Shown here piece after piece: positions 1 through 5,382 of a DNA stretch of 5,382 nucleotides (positions are counted from its first letter, which is position 1; every line of letters starts with the position of its first letter). The notes under the pieces were generated by a model, which had not been told where the DNA came from, searched no databases, and saw only the letters and a list, made by a program, of their open reading frames with translations. The position numbers and the translations under genes were made by a program. The DNA is from an uncultured Treponema sp. (GTDB taxonomy: Bacteria > Spirochaetota > Spirochaetia > Treponematales > Treponemataceae), in assembly GCF_938029485.1 (NCBI RefSeq), contig NZ_CALHGC010000282.1:1-5382 (forward strand), written 5' to 3'.

Positions 1-2244
1 ATGGACGAAGGGCTTTCCCATGCCGTCCGCACCGTATTCGTTACACTTTATGAACGAGGACTCATCTACCGCGGCAACTATTTGGTAAACTGGTGCCCTT
101 CGTGCGGTACCGCGCTTGCCGACGATGAGGTTGACCATGAGGATACCAAGGGAGGAATGTACCATATCCTGTATCCCCTTGCGGATGCAGACGGTAGGCC
201 GTCCGCTTCGGAATATATCGAGATAGCGACCACCCGTCCCGAAACACTCTTGGGCGATACCGCCGTTGCGGTACATCCCGACGATCCCCGCTATGCTCAT
301 TTGATAGGGAAGAAACTTGTGCTTCCGCTGACCGGCCGCTGTATTCCGGTTATTGCGGACACGTATGTCGATAAAGAATTCGGGACGGGCGCCGTAAAGA
401 TAACCCCCGCTCACGACCCAAACGACTGGGAAGTCGGCAAGCGGCACAACCTCGACGTTATCAATATATTGAACCCCGACGGTACGCTCAATGCGGCGGT
501 ACCCGAAAAATACCGCGGTATGACGGTGAAGGCTGCCCGTGAAGCGGTTATCGCCGATTTGGAGACAGCGGGGTTATTTAAAGAGAAGGAAAATATCAAA
601 CATGCCGTAGGGCACTGCTACCGCTGCCGTACTGTTGTAGAGCCGTACCTTTCCGAGCAATGGTTTGTCAAAATGCGCCCGCTGGCGGATAAAGCGCTTG
701 CCGCGTGGAAAAAAGGTGAACTCGTGTTTTATCCGCAAAAATGGGAAAATACCTACAGTCATTGGATGGAAAACATCCGCGATTGGTGTATTTCGCGGCA
801 GCTATGGTGGGGGCACCGGATTCCGGTGTGGTATTGCAAAGACTGCGGTAAGATGACCGTTTCGGTAGAAGATGTAACCGAATGTTCGCACTGTAAGAGC
901 GCCGCTCTCAAGCAAGACAACGATGTGCTCGACACGTGGTTTTCAAGCTGGCTGTGGCCGTTCTCGACGCTCGGGTGGCCCGAAAAAACCGAGGATTTCA
1001 AGCGCTTTTACCCGACATCCGCCGTCATCACCGCCCATGATATTATCTTTTTCTGGGTTGCCCGTATGATTATGGCGGGACTTGAGTTTACCGGTACCGT
1101 TCCCTTCCGCGATGTTTACCTGCATGACTTAGTACGCGACAAACAAGGACGCAAGATGTCCAAATCGCTCGGTAACGGTATCGATCCGCTGAATATTGTC
1201 GACGAGTACGGCGCCGACGCCCTTAAATTTACACTCACCTTTATGTGTACGCAGGGGCAGGACATCCTTATTGACAACGAATCCTTTAAGCTCGGCTCCC
1301 GCTTTGCCAATAAAATCTGGAATGCGTCGCGCTATATCTTGGGAAACCTCGAAGGCCGACGTATCGTTCCCGTTTCCGCCTCCGAATTAACCGAGCTTGA
1401 CCGATGGATTTACCATACCCTCAACGAAACGGTTAAAAACGTGCGGGCAGCCTTTGAAGGATACCGCTATAACGAGGTTGGGCACGGTATTTATGAATTC
1501 TTCTGGAATAACTTTTGCGATTGGTATGTAGAAGGTACAAAGCTTTCCTATAAGAGTGGAGATGATGCGGAAAAAGACCGGATAACTTCGGTGCTGCTTG
1601 CCGTTTTGGAAGAATCGCTGCGGCTGCTGCATCCTGTGCTGCCCTTCGTAACGGAAGAAATATACCGTAAGCTCCCCGAACACTGTGCTGTCGGAGCTTC
1701 ACGCCGTGCAGAGGCTCTGATAACCGCCGATTATCCCGTCTATTGCGAAGAACGTATCGATACGGCAGCTGCCGCACGCTTTGCTGCGCTGCAGAATATC
1801 GTGCGACTCATTCGGGCGCTTCGATCGGAATGCGGCATCGATCCGCAGCTTAAACTGCATATTGCGCTTTATATCGAATCAGGCGCTCCTGCAGCGGCAG
1901 CGTTTGAGAATATCGATTTAATAAAGCTATTGGCGGGGCTTGCGGAGATCGCCTTTATAGAAACACCTGCCGATAAACCTGCCAATTCCATCGGGACGGT
2001 AGGGGCGGGGTTTGAAGCCTTTATTATTACCGGAGCCGAGGTAGACCGCACTCAGCTGGCTGCGCGTTTTACGAAAGAACTTGAAAAAGAAAAACAGGCT
2101 GTCTCCCGTTTAACGGCAAAACTCTCTAATATAAATTTTACGGATCATGCTCCGGCTGAAGTTGTCGAAGGAGAAAGAGAAAAACTGCGCCAAGCGGAAC
2201 GGCTGATTGAAAAGTTTACACTGTACTTGTACGACCTTGTATAG
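1..2244 (+). CDS. valS: Valyl-tRNA synthetase, 5'-truncated by the window
   Basis: Class I aminoacyl-tRNA synthetase that charges tRNA-Val with valine in the cytoplasm and hydrolyses mischarged Thr-tRNA. The 747 visible residues are the body and C-terminus; bacterial ValRS is usually about 880-950 residues, so roughly 150 residues with the HIGH motif lie upstream. The ATG at base 1 is an internal Met in the family motif MDEGLS, not the start. Seen in window numbering: Cys pair 32/35, CP1 editing-domain motifs TTRPE (77-81) and GTGAVKITPAHD (128-139), Cys pair 206/209, a zinc-ribbon-like C279-x2-C282-x12-C295-x2-C298, the WFSS segment, and the KMSKS ATP-binding loop at 385-389. An anticodon-binding helical domain follows. 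The last ~65 residues are charged and helical, matching the C-terminal coiled coil that contacts tRNA in ValRS. Stop TAG is at 2242-2244. The reading frame is intact throughout. Only 23 bases separate it from the next gene, which suggests cotranscription. Confidence 0.97.
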   Translation: MDEGLSHAVRTVFVTLYERGLIYRGNYLVNWCPSCGTALADDEVDHEDTKGGMYHILYPLADADGRPSASEYIEIATTRPETLLGDTAVAVHPDDPRYAHLIGKKLVLPLTGRCIPVIADTYVDKEFGTGAVKITPAHDPNDWEVGKRHNLDVINILNPDGTLNAAVPEKYRGMTVKAAREAVIADLETAGLFKEKENIKHAVGHCYRCRTVVEPYLSEQWFVKMRPLADKALAAWKKGELVFYPQKWENTYSHWMENIRDWCISRQLWWGHRIPVWYCKDCGKMTVSVEDVTECSHCKSAALKQDNDVLDTWFSSWLWPFSTLGWPEKTEDFKRFYPTSAVITAHDIIFFWVARMIMAGLEFTGTVPFRDVYLHDLVRDKQGRKMSKSLGNGIDPLNIVDEYGADALKFTLTFMCTQGQDILIDNESFKLGSRFANKIWNASRYILGNLEGRRIVPVSASELTELDRWIYHTLNETVKNVRAAFEGYRYNEVGHGIYEFFWNNFCDWYVEGTKLSYKSGDDAEKDRITSVLLAVLEESLRLLHPVLPFVTEEIYRKLPEHCAVGASRRAEALITADYPVYCEERIDTAAAARFAALQNIVRLIRALRSECGIDPQLKLHIALYIESGAPAAAAFENIDLIKLLAGLAEIAFIETPADKPANSIGTVGAGFEAFIITGAEVDRTQLAARFTKELEKEKQAVSRLTAKLSNINFTDHAPAEVVEGEREKLRQAERLIEKFTLYLYDLV

Positions 2245-2256
2245 AGTGCAAAAAAC

Positions 2257-2264
2257 GGGAGGAG
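2257..2264 (+). promoter_or_regulatory. Strong Shine-Dalgarno for the HD-domain gene
   Basis: GGGAGGAG lies three bases before the ATG at 2268; its GGGAGG core leaves five bases. It fixes the start of the downstream gene and favours it over the in-frame ATG at codon 12. No promoter is evident in the 23-base gap after valS, so translation probably initiates on a valS readthrough transcript. Confidence 0.85.
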
Positions 2265-2267
2265 AAG

Positions 2268-2852
2268 ATGGAACAACATGAAGTAGCCCTTTTAAAAGGG
2301 ATGTATCTTGCCCCCTATATTCATTTGGCAACCGGCTTACGGGGTAAGGCTCGCCATGCAGGCGGCAATATGTTTCGGCACCAGATCGATACTATGGCGA
2401 CGCTGATCGACTACGGCTATATTGACAGTGTTTTGCTGAAAGCTTCGATTATCCATGACGTATTGGAAGATATACCGGATTTTAACGTGAACGAACTGCT
2501 TTCTATCGACTCGGAATCTCCGGCTGTCTATGAATTGGTTATGGAAGTTACCCGTCGGTCGGGGCAGACAAAGCCTGAATATCTACAGCATATTATTAAA
2601 CACGGTTCACAGCGTGCGAAAGTCTTAAAGTGTGCCGACCGTATCAGCAATATGATCAGTTTAGGGTTTGTCAACGACCCCGAGTTTATTAAACGGTATT
2701 GTAATGAAACGGAGATATATGTATTTCCGATTGCTTTGGAAGTAAATTTTGATATGTATGATGAATTGCTGTATTTGGTACAGTCCCGTTTACAATATCT
2801 TGCAGATTTTGAGTTTCTGCATCAGCGCCGCCGCGACATAGCTTCTGTGTAA
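2268..2852 (+). CDS. Stand-alone HD-domain protein, MESH1/SpoT-like putative (p)ppGpp hydrolase
   Basis: 194 residues, about the size of small alarmone hydrolases such as human MESH1 (179 residues). Seen: an H-x-G segment at 30-32, H38, the block HDVLED at 63-68, and ADRISNM at 123-129. This gives a candidate metal set H38, H63, D64, D124, a catalytic pair E67/D68 and substrate-side N128. The H63-to-E67, D64-to-D124 and D124-to-N128 spacings match those I recall for MESH1 and the SpoT/Rel hydrolase domain. No synthetase, TGS or ACT domain follows, so if active it would only degrade alarmone, in the cytoplasm. Oddities: the loop between H30 and H38 is shorter than the usual HxGQxRxSGxPYxxHP stretch, and H38 is followed by Gln rather than Pro, so substrate may differ from ppGpp. 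The rest is mostly helical without membrane segments. Start chosen by the strong ribosome binding site. It is probably cotranscribed with valS. HD fold is well supported; alarmone hydrolysis is inferred. Confidence 0.82.
   Translation: MEQHEVALLKGMYLAPYIHLATGLRGKARHAGGNMFRHQIDTMATLIDYGYIDSVLLKASIIHDVLEDIPDFNVNELLSIDSESPAVYELVMEVTRRSGQTKPEYLQHIIKHGSQRAKVLKCADRISNMISLGFVNDPEFIKRYCNETEIYVFPIALEVNFDMYDELLYLVQSRLQYLADFEFLHQRRRDIASV
2287..2300. repeat. 14-bp perfect palindrome inside codons 7-11 of the HD gene
   Basis: CCCTTTTAAAAGGG is a perfect dyad starting 19 bases after the start codon's first base. In RNA it could form a five-base-pair hairpin close to the initiation site. It may simply be coding coincidence (Ala-Leu-Leu-Lys-Gly); about one such palindrome in every few windows of this size is expected by chance. 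Confidence 0.5.
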
Positions 2853-2856
2853 GCTG

Positions 2857-2885
2857 CTACCGTTAGCCGGTAGGAGTCTCTTTTT
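2857..2885 (+). terminator. Possible weak intrinsic terminator after the HD gene
   Basis: A perfect six-base-pair stem CTACCG/CGGTAG (2857-2862 with 2868-2873) with a TTAGC loop begins four bases after the stop codon. A T5 run follows at 2881-2885, but seven bases separate it from the stem, which is poor geometry for an efficient terminator. Confidence 0.4.
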
Positions 2886-2945
2886 GCTTTTACCGGTTTA
2901 CTTTTTATTCGTATGCATATACCGATAAAATGACCGGATTCTAGC

Positions 2946-2980
2946 AGAGCTGCCGATTTTTAGCAGCTCTATCGGTTTTG
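2946..2980 (+). terminator. Stem-loop terminator in the convergent gap
   Basis: A perfect eight-base-pair stem AGAGCTGC/GCAGCTCT (2946-2953 with 2963-2970) has a nine-base loop and is followed by ATCGGTTTTG. The T-tract is present only on the plus strand, so it best serves the valS-HD transcript. The stem itself would form in either direction and sits 18 bases past the stop of the leftward gene at 2988, so a shared bidirectional role is possible but lacks a U-tract on that strand. Confidence 0.5.
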
Positions 2981-2987
2981 TTGTCAG

Positions 2988-3236
2988 CTATTCATCGAAG
3001 TCGTCGTCAAAATCATCGTCATAGGTTTCATCAAAGTCGGTATCGTCAAAATCATCATCGAAGTCATCATCAAAATCGTCATCGAAGTCATCGTCAAAGT
3101 CATCATCGTTAAAATCGTCGTCGAAGTCATCGTCATCGAAATCATCATCAAAATCGTCTTCGAAGTTGTCGTCATCGTCGAAAGGCGCCGTTGATAAAAA
3201 GTGATTTCCGAAAAAGAAAGAAACTTTGTTGCTCAT
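2988..3236 (-). CDS. Small aspartate/phenylalanine-repeat protein (FDDD repeats), function unknown
   Basis: 82 residues. Residues 1-19 (MSNKVSFFFGNHFLSTAPF) are ordinary and mildly basic. Residues 20-82 contain 42 Asp and 13 Phe among 63 residues, mostly as F-D-D-D units with occasional N, E, T and Y. There is no signal peptide, lipobox or long hydrophobic segment, so a cytoplasmic location is most likely. I do not recognise the family. The regular Phe every fourth residue on a polyacidic chain recalls metal-binding or nucleic-acid-mimic tails, but that is inference. Reality of the gene is supported by a near-consensus promoter upstream, a ribosome binding site GGATGG six bases before the ATG, and heavy synonymous variation among repeat units (GAT/GAC, TTT/TTC) while the amino acids stay fixed. 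It faces the HD gene convergently and follows the membrane-protein gene in the same direction with a 133-base gap. Frames on either strand overlapping it are low-complexity shadows. Confidence 0.75.
   Translation of the reverse strand: MSNKVSFFFGNHFLSTAPFDDDDNFEDDFDDDFDDDDFDDDFNDDDFDDDFDDDFDDDFDDDFDDTDFDETYDDDFDDDFDE
2991..3182 (-). repeat. Degenerate 12-bp coding repeat (FDDD units)
   Basis: About fifteen units built on TTY-GAY-GAY-GAY run through the whole C-terminal three quarters of the gene. Unit length varies slightly (for example FEDD, FDDDD, FNDDD, FDDTD). Third codon positions differ from unit to unit, so the array is not a freshly slipped identical tandem repeat, although length change by slippage remains possible. 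Confidence 0.85.
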
Positions 3237-3242
3237 AGTAAA

Positions 3243-3248
3243 CCATCC
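3243..3248 (-). promoter_or_regulatory. Ribosome binding site of the FDDD-repeat gene
   Basis: GGATGG on the minus strand leaves six bases to the ATG at 3236-3234. It is a moderate, not consensus, Shine-Dalgarno. It also lies inside a five-codon ORF (MDGLL, 3250-3233) whose TGA overlaps the gene's ATG. Confidence 0.6.
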
Positions 3249-3264
3249 ATTATTTTTTTGGAAT

Positions 3265-3313
3265 ATTTTATAAAATCGTCTTTATGAAAAGACATCGCCG
3301 TTCGGTAAACGGC
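3265..3313 (-). promoter_or_regulatory. Structured 5' leader of the FDDD-repeat gene
   Basis: Reading leftwards from the expected transcription start, three inverted repeats follow in a row. First is GCCGTT/AACGGC (3313-3308 with 3302-3297, loop TACCG). Second is GTCTTT/AAAGAC (3293-3288 with 3283-3278, loop TCAT). Third is the palindrome ATTTTATAAAAT (3276-3265). The first would sit at the very 5' end of the mRNA, where stem-loops can protect transcripts. The second is followed by GATTTT and could act as a weak attenuator. No known riboswitch class is recognised. Confidence 0.5.
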
Positions 3314-3319
3314 AAATGC

Positions 3320-3348
3320 ATAATAATAAGAGTGTATCGCTCTGTCAA
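3320..3348 (-). promoter_or_regulatory. Near-consensus sigma-70 promoter for the FDDD-repeat gene
   Basis: On the minus strand a perfect TTGACA -35 box (3348-3343) is followed after exactly 17 bases by TATTAT (3325-3320), five of six matches to the -10 consensus. Transcription would start near 3313, giving a leader of about 77 bases. An eight-base palindrome AACCGGTT (3347-3354) abuts the -35 box. Confidence 0.78.
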
Positions 3349-3369
3349 CCGGTTTCCAATACAATTATC

Positions 3370-5037
3370 TTAGCTTAATCGAGCAAGACACCGCCGGTAT
3401 TTATCCGGATTAACCCTAAAGGCGACAATGGGGTCGCTGCCTTCTTCGGTTGCCTTTCCGATTGCTGCCGACGCTTCTTCAATCATACGGGGTGCAGGGA
3501 TCAGCCGACCTGCCCTCGTGGTAAGTCCGATGCCGAGTGTTTTTTTAATCGGATATGCAAGCCGCATATGAATTTCGTCGTAGAGGCTGCTTGCAGTCTG
3601 CATTGCCTGATCCAGCGGTGCATAAAAAATGATTATCCCGAGCGTATCCTGATTAAAGATAAATATTTTGTGGATACGGTCGAGTGTGCCCCGCAATAGG
3701 TGGATAATTTGCTGGTTATGTGAAATATCGGCTGCATGGATAAGCATGAGCGTTAAATCTTCTTCAGCGACGGCGGTTTCTGTAATGGCAGTTGTCAATT
3801 CTTCGATAAGAGTAGCCTGTTCAAGTGAATGGCTGTTGTTGTGCGCTCCATCCGCGAGCGGTGTATCTTCAAACCTAGTAACCGGCGCCGTCGGTTCGGG
3901 AGCCTCTTGCATTTCGATCGGTGATTTTACGGTTTGAGTGTGATTTTCAAAAGATCCGTAATTTTCGGCATCAAAGTTCACGCTATCATTGCTGCGTTTT
4001 GAGCCGTCTTCGGTTTTCGAAATATCCTGTACAGCTGTTTTTTCCGATACCGGTGTATCGGCGTAAACGTCATTCCGGTGTTCTGCCTGCTTATTATCGG
4101 CCGGTACTCCGAAACTGTTTTTTTGAGATTCCGGTTGTGTCTGCCGGTAGGGTTCATCATCGTAGATATGCAAGCGGTTCAACGATTCAAGCTGCTCATG
4201 TAAGGGTAACGGAGTCTTTGATATGTTTGTCTTTGCCGTGCGTTCTTCCGCTGCCGTTTCTTCGTGTATGCTTGCCGGATTTTCGTTAGTATTTGAATGA
4301 TTCTGCCGGTGAGCGGGGTCGATGTCCGGTTGAGAAAGTGTCTGTTGCCGTATGGTATCTTTGTCATGCTGTGATGCTGCTGCAGCGGAATATTCATCGA
4401 GCTGTGTAATATCGGGTTGGATGCCGTTTGAATCGGCGGTATCCGTTTCCTGCATACGGTTACGGCTTGTAAATGCCGGATTTTCTGCCGCCGGTTTCGC
4501 GTTCATATATGAAAAGACTAACACTATGACGGTCATCAGTACAATCAGCAGTAACAGGAAAAAAACTACCCTGCCTCGGTTAAAGACCGTTTCGATAGGA
4601 AGTGTTCGGAGCGCCGCATAGACGGTAACTGTGGCGCCGGTTTCTTTAATCGGGATATGCGTTTGAGCTGCAGTAAAAAAAAGCGGCAGGTTTTTTACTT
4701 CGACGGTGGATTGCTCGGTGTATGAAAAAATATCGGTATTTTTAGGCCATGTAAATACGATGCCGGTAGGAACTTTAATAACGACAGCGTGAACATATTT
4801 TTGATAATTACGGCACAGTTGTTCAAACTGCGGGTGTAAACGAGCCGAATCGGGTTCTTGTGCGGACACCGATACGATTGCGCCGGTATGTTGGGCAAAC
4901 GCTTTAAAATTATTCAACGCTGCTGTTTTTCCCGCTGCAGCGTCGCTGTACAGAGTGAAAACAAACCATAATAAACTTCCGGCAATAACAAGGATTGCAC
5001 ACGCGGCATATACCGACATCGTTATTTTTTTCATCAT
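3370..5037 (-). CDS. Two-pass membrane protein with disordered linker and degenerate GGDEF-like domain
   Basis: 555 residues. Seen in order: short basic start and first membrane segment (about 7-30); an extracytoplasmic segment of about 125 residues (31-156) that may be a small sensor fold; second membrane segment (about 157-178); a Gln/Asn/Asp/Glu/Ser/Thr-rich linker of roughly 245 residues with almost no hydrophobic clusters, likely disordered; then a folded C-terminal domain (about 426-541). That domain follows the GGDEF pattern: DLTLMLIHAAD, a helix, strand-turn-strand with NQDTL (462-466) where GGDEF should be, helix, LGIGLTT (501-507, the SiGia strand), a helix with EASAAIGKATEEG, and a final strand. 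The catalytic signature and an RxxD inhibitory site are absent, so diguanylate cyclase activity is unlikely; a binding, scaffolding or signal-relay role is inferred. The upstream gene's stop overlaps the ATG by four bases (ATGA), no good Shine-Dalgarno is present, and a second ATG follows at 5034, so translational coupling is likely. The GGDEF relation is a pattern judgement; the topology is firmer. Confidence 0.8.
   Translation of the reverse strand: MMKKITMSVYAACAILVIAGSLLWFVFTLYSDAAAGKTAALNNFKAFAQHTGAIVSVSAQEPDSARLHPQFEQLCRNYQKYVHAVVIKVPTGIVFTWPKNTDIFSYTEQSTVEVKNLPLFFTAAQTHIPIKETGATVTVYAALRTLPIETVFNRGRVVFFLLLLIVLMTVIVLVFSYMNAKPAAENPAFTSRNRMQETDTADSNGIQPDITQLDEYSAAAASQHDKDTIRQQTLSQPDIDPAHRQNHSNTNENPASIHEETAAEERTAKTNISKTPLPLHEQLESLNRLHIYDDEPYRQTQPESQKNSFGVPADNKQAEHRNDVYADTPVSEKTAVQDISKTEDGSKRSNDSVNFDAENYGSFENHTQTVKSPIEMQEAPEPTAPVTRFEDTPLADGAHNNSHSLEQATLIEELTTAITETAVAEEDLTLMLIHAADISHNQQIIHLLRGTLDRIHKIFIFNQDTLGIIIFYAPLDQAMQTASSLYDEIHMRLAYPIKKTLGIGLTTRAGRLIPAPRMIEEASAAIGKATEEGSDPIVAFRVNPDKYRRCLARLS
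3415..3762 (-). other. Degenerate GGDEF-like domain region
   Basis: Codons for residues 426-541 of the membrane protein. The strand order and the alternation of hydrophobic strands with amphipathic helices resemble GGDEF domains. At the active-site turn (3640-3654) the residues are Asn-Gln-Asp-Thr-Leu, keeping only the middle Asp. The late Ala-rich helix and Gly (ATEEG) match the usual ADxALYxAKxxG segment. Confidence 0.55.
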
Positions 5038-5382
5038 GTATCAGTATACTCTGAAATGAACTCCGATACAAGTTCCATATCGGTGAAATCTTCTTTTCTA
5101 TGCGTTTGACACCATGCCAGTGCGGGCAGCAGGCTTGTGACGCTATTCCGTTCGTTGTGTTTTAAATCTTGAGTAAAGGATGCGAGAAACGCAGCGTACG
5201 GAAATTGTTTAAAATCGCTGCGCTGCCACCGGATAGTGCAGTGTTTTTCCGCTTTAAAAGCCGTCCGATAAGAATCTAAAAGTTGCGTCCGGTAGGTGAT
5301 GCCGAGTTCGGTTTGTTCGCTGTAGGTTTCGGTACGGAACATGAGGCGGACAAATGAATGTTCTTGAGGACAAATACGCACT
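5034..5382 (-). CDS. Unrecognised protein, C-terminal 115 residues or nearly complete small protein
   Basis: The frame is open from the right edge to a TGA at 5036-5034. A GTG at 5381-5379 could be a start (the first residues would read MRICPQEHSF), but only one base precedes it in the window, so no ribosome binding site can be checked and the gene may well begin outside. The visible part is soluble-looking, with no membrane segment or signal peptide, Cys at 5, 48 and 91, an aromatic patch KQFPYAAFLASF at 58-69 and an acidic C-terminus (DMELVSEFISEYTDT). I do not recognise a family. Its stop overlaps the start of the membrane-protein gene (ATGA), so the two are very probably cotranscribed and translationally coupled, and may act together. 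Confidence 0.7.
   Translation of the reverse strand, partial: VRICPQEHSFVRLMFRTETYSEQTELGITYRTQLLDSYRTAFKAEKHCTIRWQRSDFKQFPYAAFLASFTQDLKHNERNSVTSLLPALAWCQTHRKEDFTDMELVSEFISEYTDT

Noticed and set aside
1..3. ATG as the first codon of the window looks like a gene start
   Set aside because: The following residues (MDEGLS, then NWCPSCG) are internal ValRS motifs, and the HIGH region is missing, so the gene begins upstream.
1433..1777. 114-residue minus-strand frame within valS
   Set aside because: It lies entirely antisense to a conserved ValRS region, and the peptide is arginine/proline-rich shadow sequence.
2984..3175. Minus-strand Met/Thr-rich frame overlapping the FDDD gene
   Set aside because: Frame-shifted reading of the same repeat, with no start signals; a shadow of the real gene.
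2988..3182. The repetitive stretch as a CRISPR or noncoding satellite array
   Set aside because: The period is about 12 bases without spacers, and the variation follows codon third positions, which fits a coding repeat.
2964..3197. Plus-strand frame antisense to the FDDD array reads as an Ile/Val-rich hydrophobic peptide
   Set aside because: It has no usable start codon or ribosome binding site; the hydrophobicity is the direct mirror of GAY codons (ATC/GTC) on the other strand.
3921..4289. 122-residue plus-strand frame opposite the linker of the membrane protein
   Set aside because: The minus-strand frame is continuous from membrane segments to a folded C-terminal domain with start coupling; the plus frame has no supporting signals.

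Overview
The window looks like chromosomal DNA of a spirochaete, most likely a Treponema-type organism. This is inferred from the overall feel of the proteins and the moderate base composition; no marker in the window fixes the species. I see no phage, transposon, CRISPR, rRNA or tRNA sequence. Gene spacing is tight and no stretch longer than about 300 bases lacks a gene.

The left half is read rightwards. It opens inside the valyl-tRNA synthetase gene valS (1-2244, 5' end outside the window). After 23 bases and a strong ribosome binding site comes a 194-residue stand-alone HD-domain protein (2268-2852). Its metal-binding and catalytic residues are spaced like those of small (p)ppGpp hydrolases of the MESH1/SpoT type. 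The two are probably one transcription unit, which ends in a 135-base convergent gap holding two stem-loops.

The right half is read leftwards. A gene of unknown function runs off the right edge (5034-5382). It overlaps by four bases a 555-residue two-pass membrane protein (3370-5037) with an extracytoplasmic segment, a long disordered linker and a C-terminal domain that resembles a degenerate GGDEF domain. Below it is a small gene (2988-3236) with its own near-consensus sigma-70 promoter. Its mRNA leader carries two perfect hairpins and an AT palindrome. The encoded 82-residue protein has a short ordinary N-terminus followed by 63 residues that are almost entirely aspartate and phenylalanine in FDDD units.

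The most unusual items are the FDDD-repeat protein with its structured leader, the valS-linked putative alarmone hydrolase, and the membrane protein whose cyclase-like domain has lost its active-site signature. The last two fit a nucleotide-second-messenger theme, but a link between them is only inferred. I see no clear evidence of a complete new multi-gene system.
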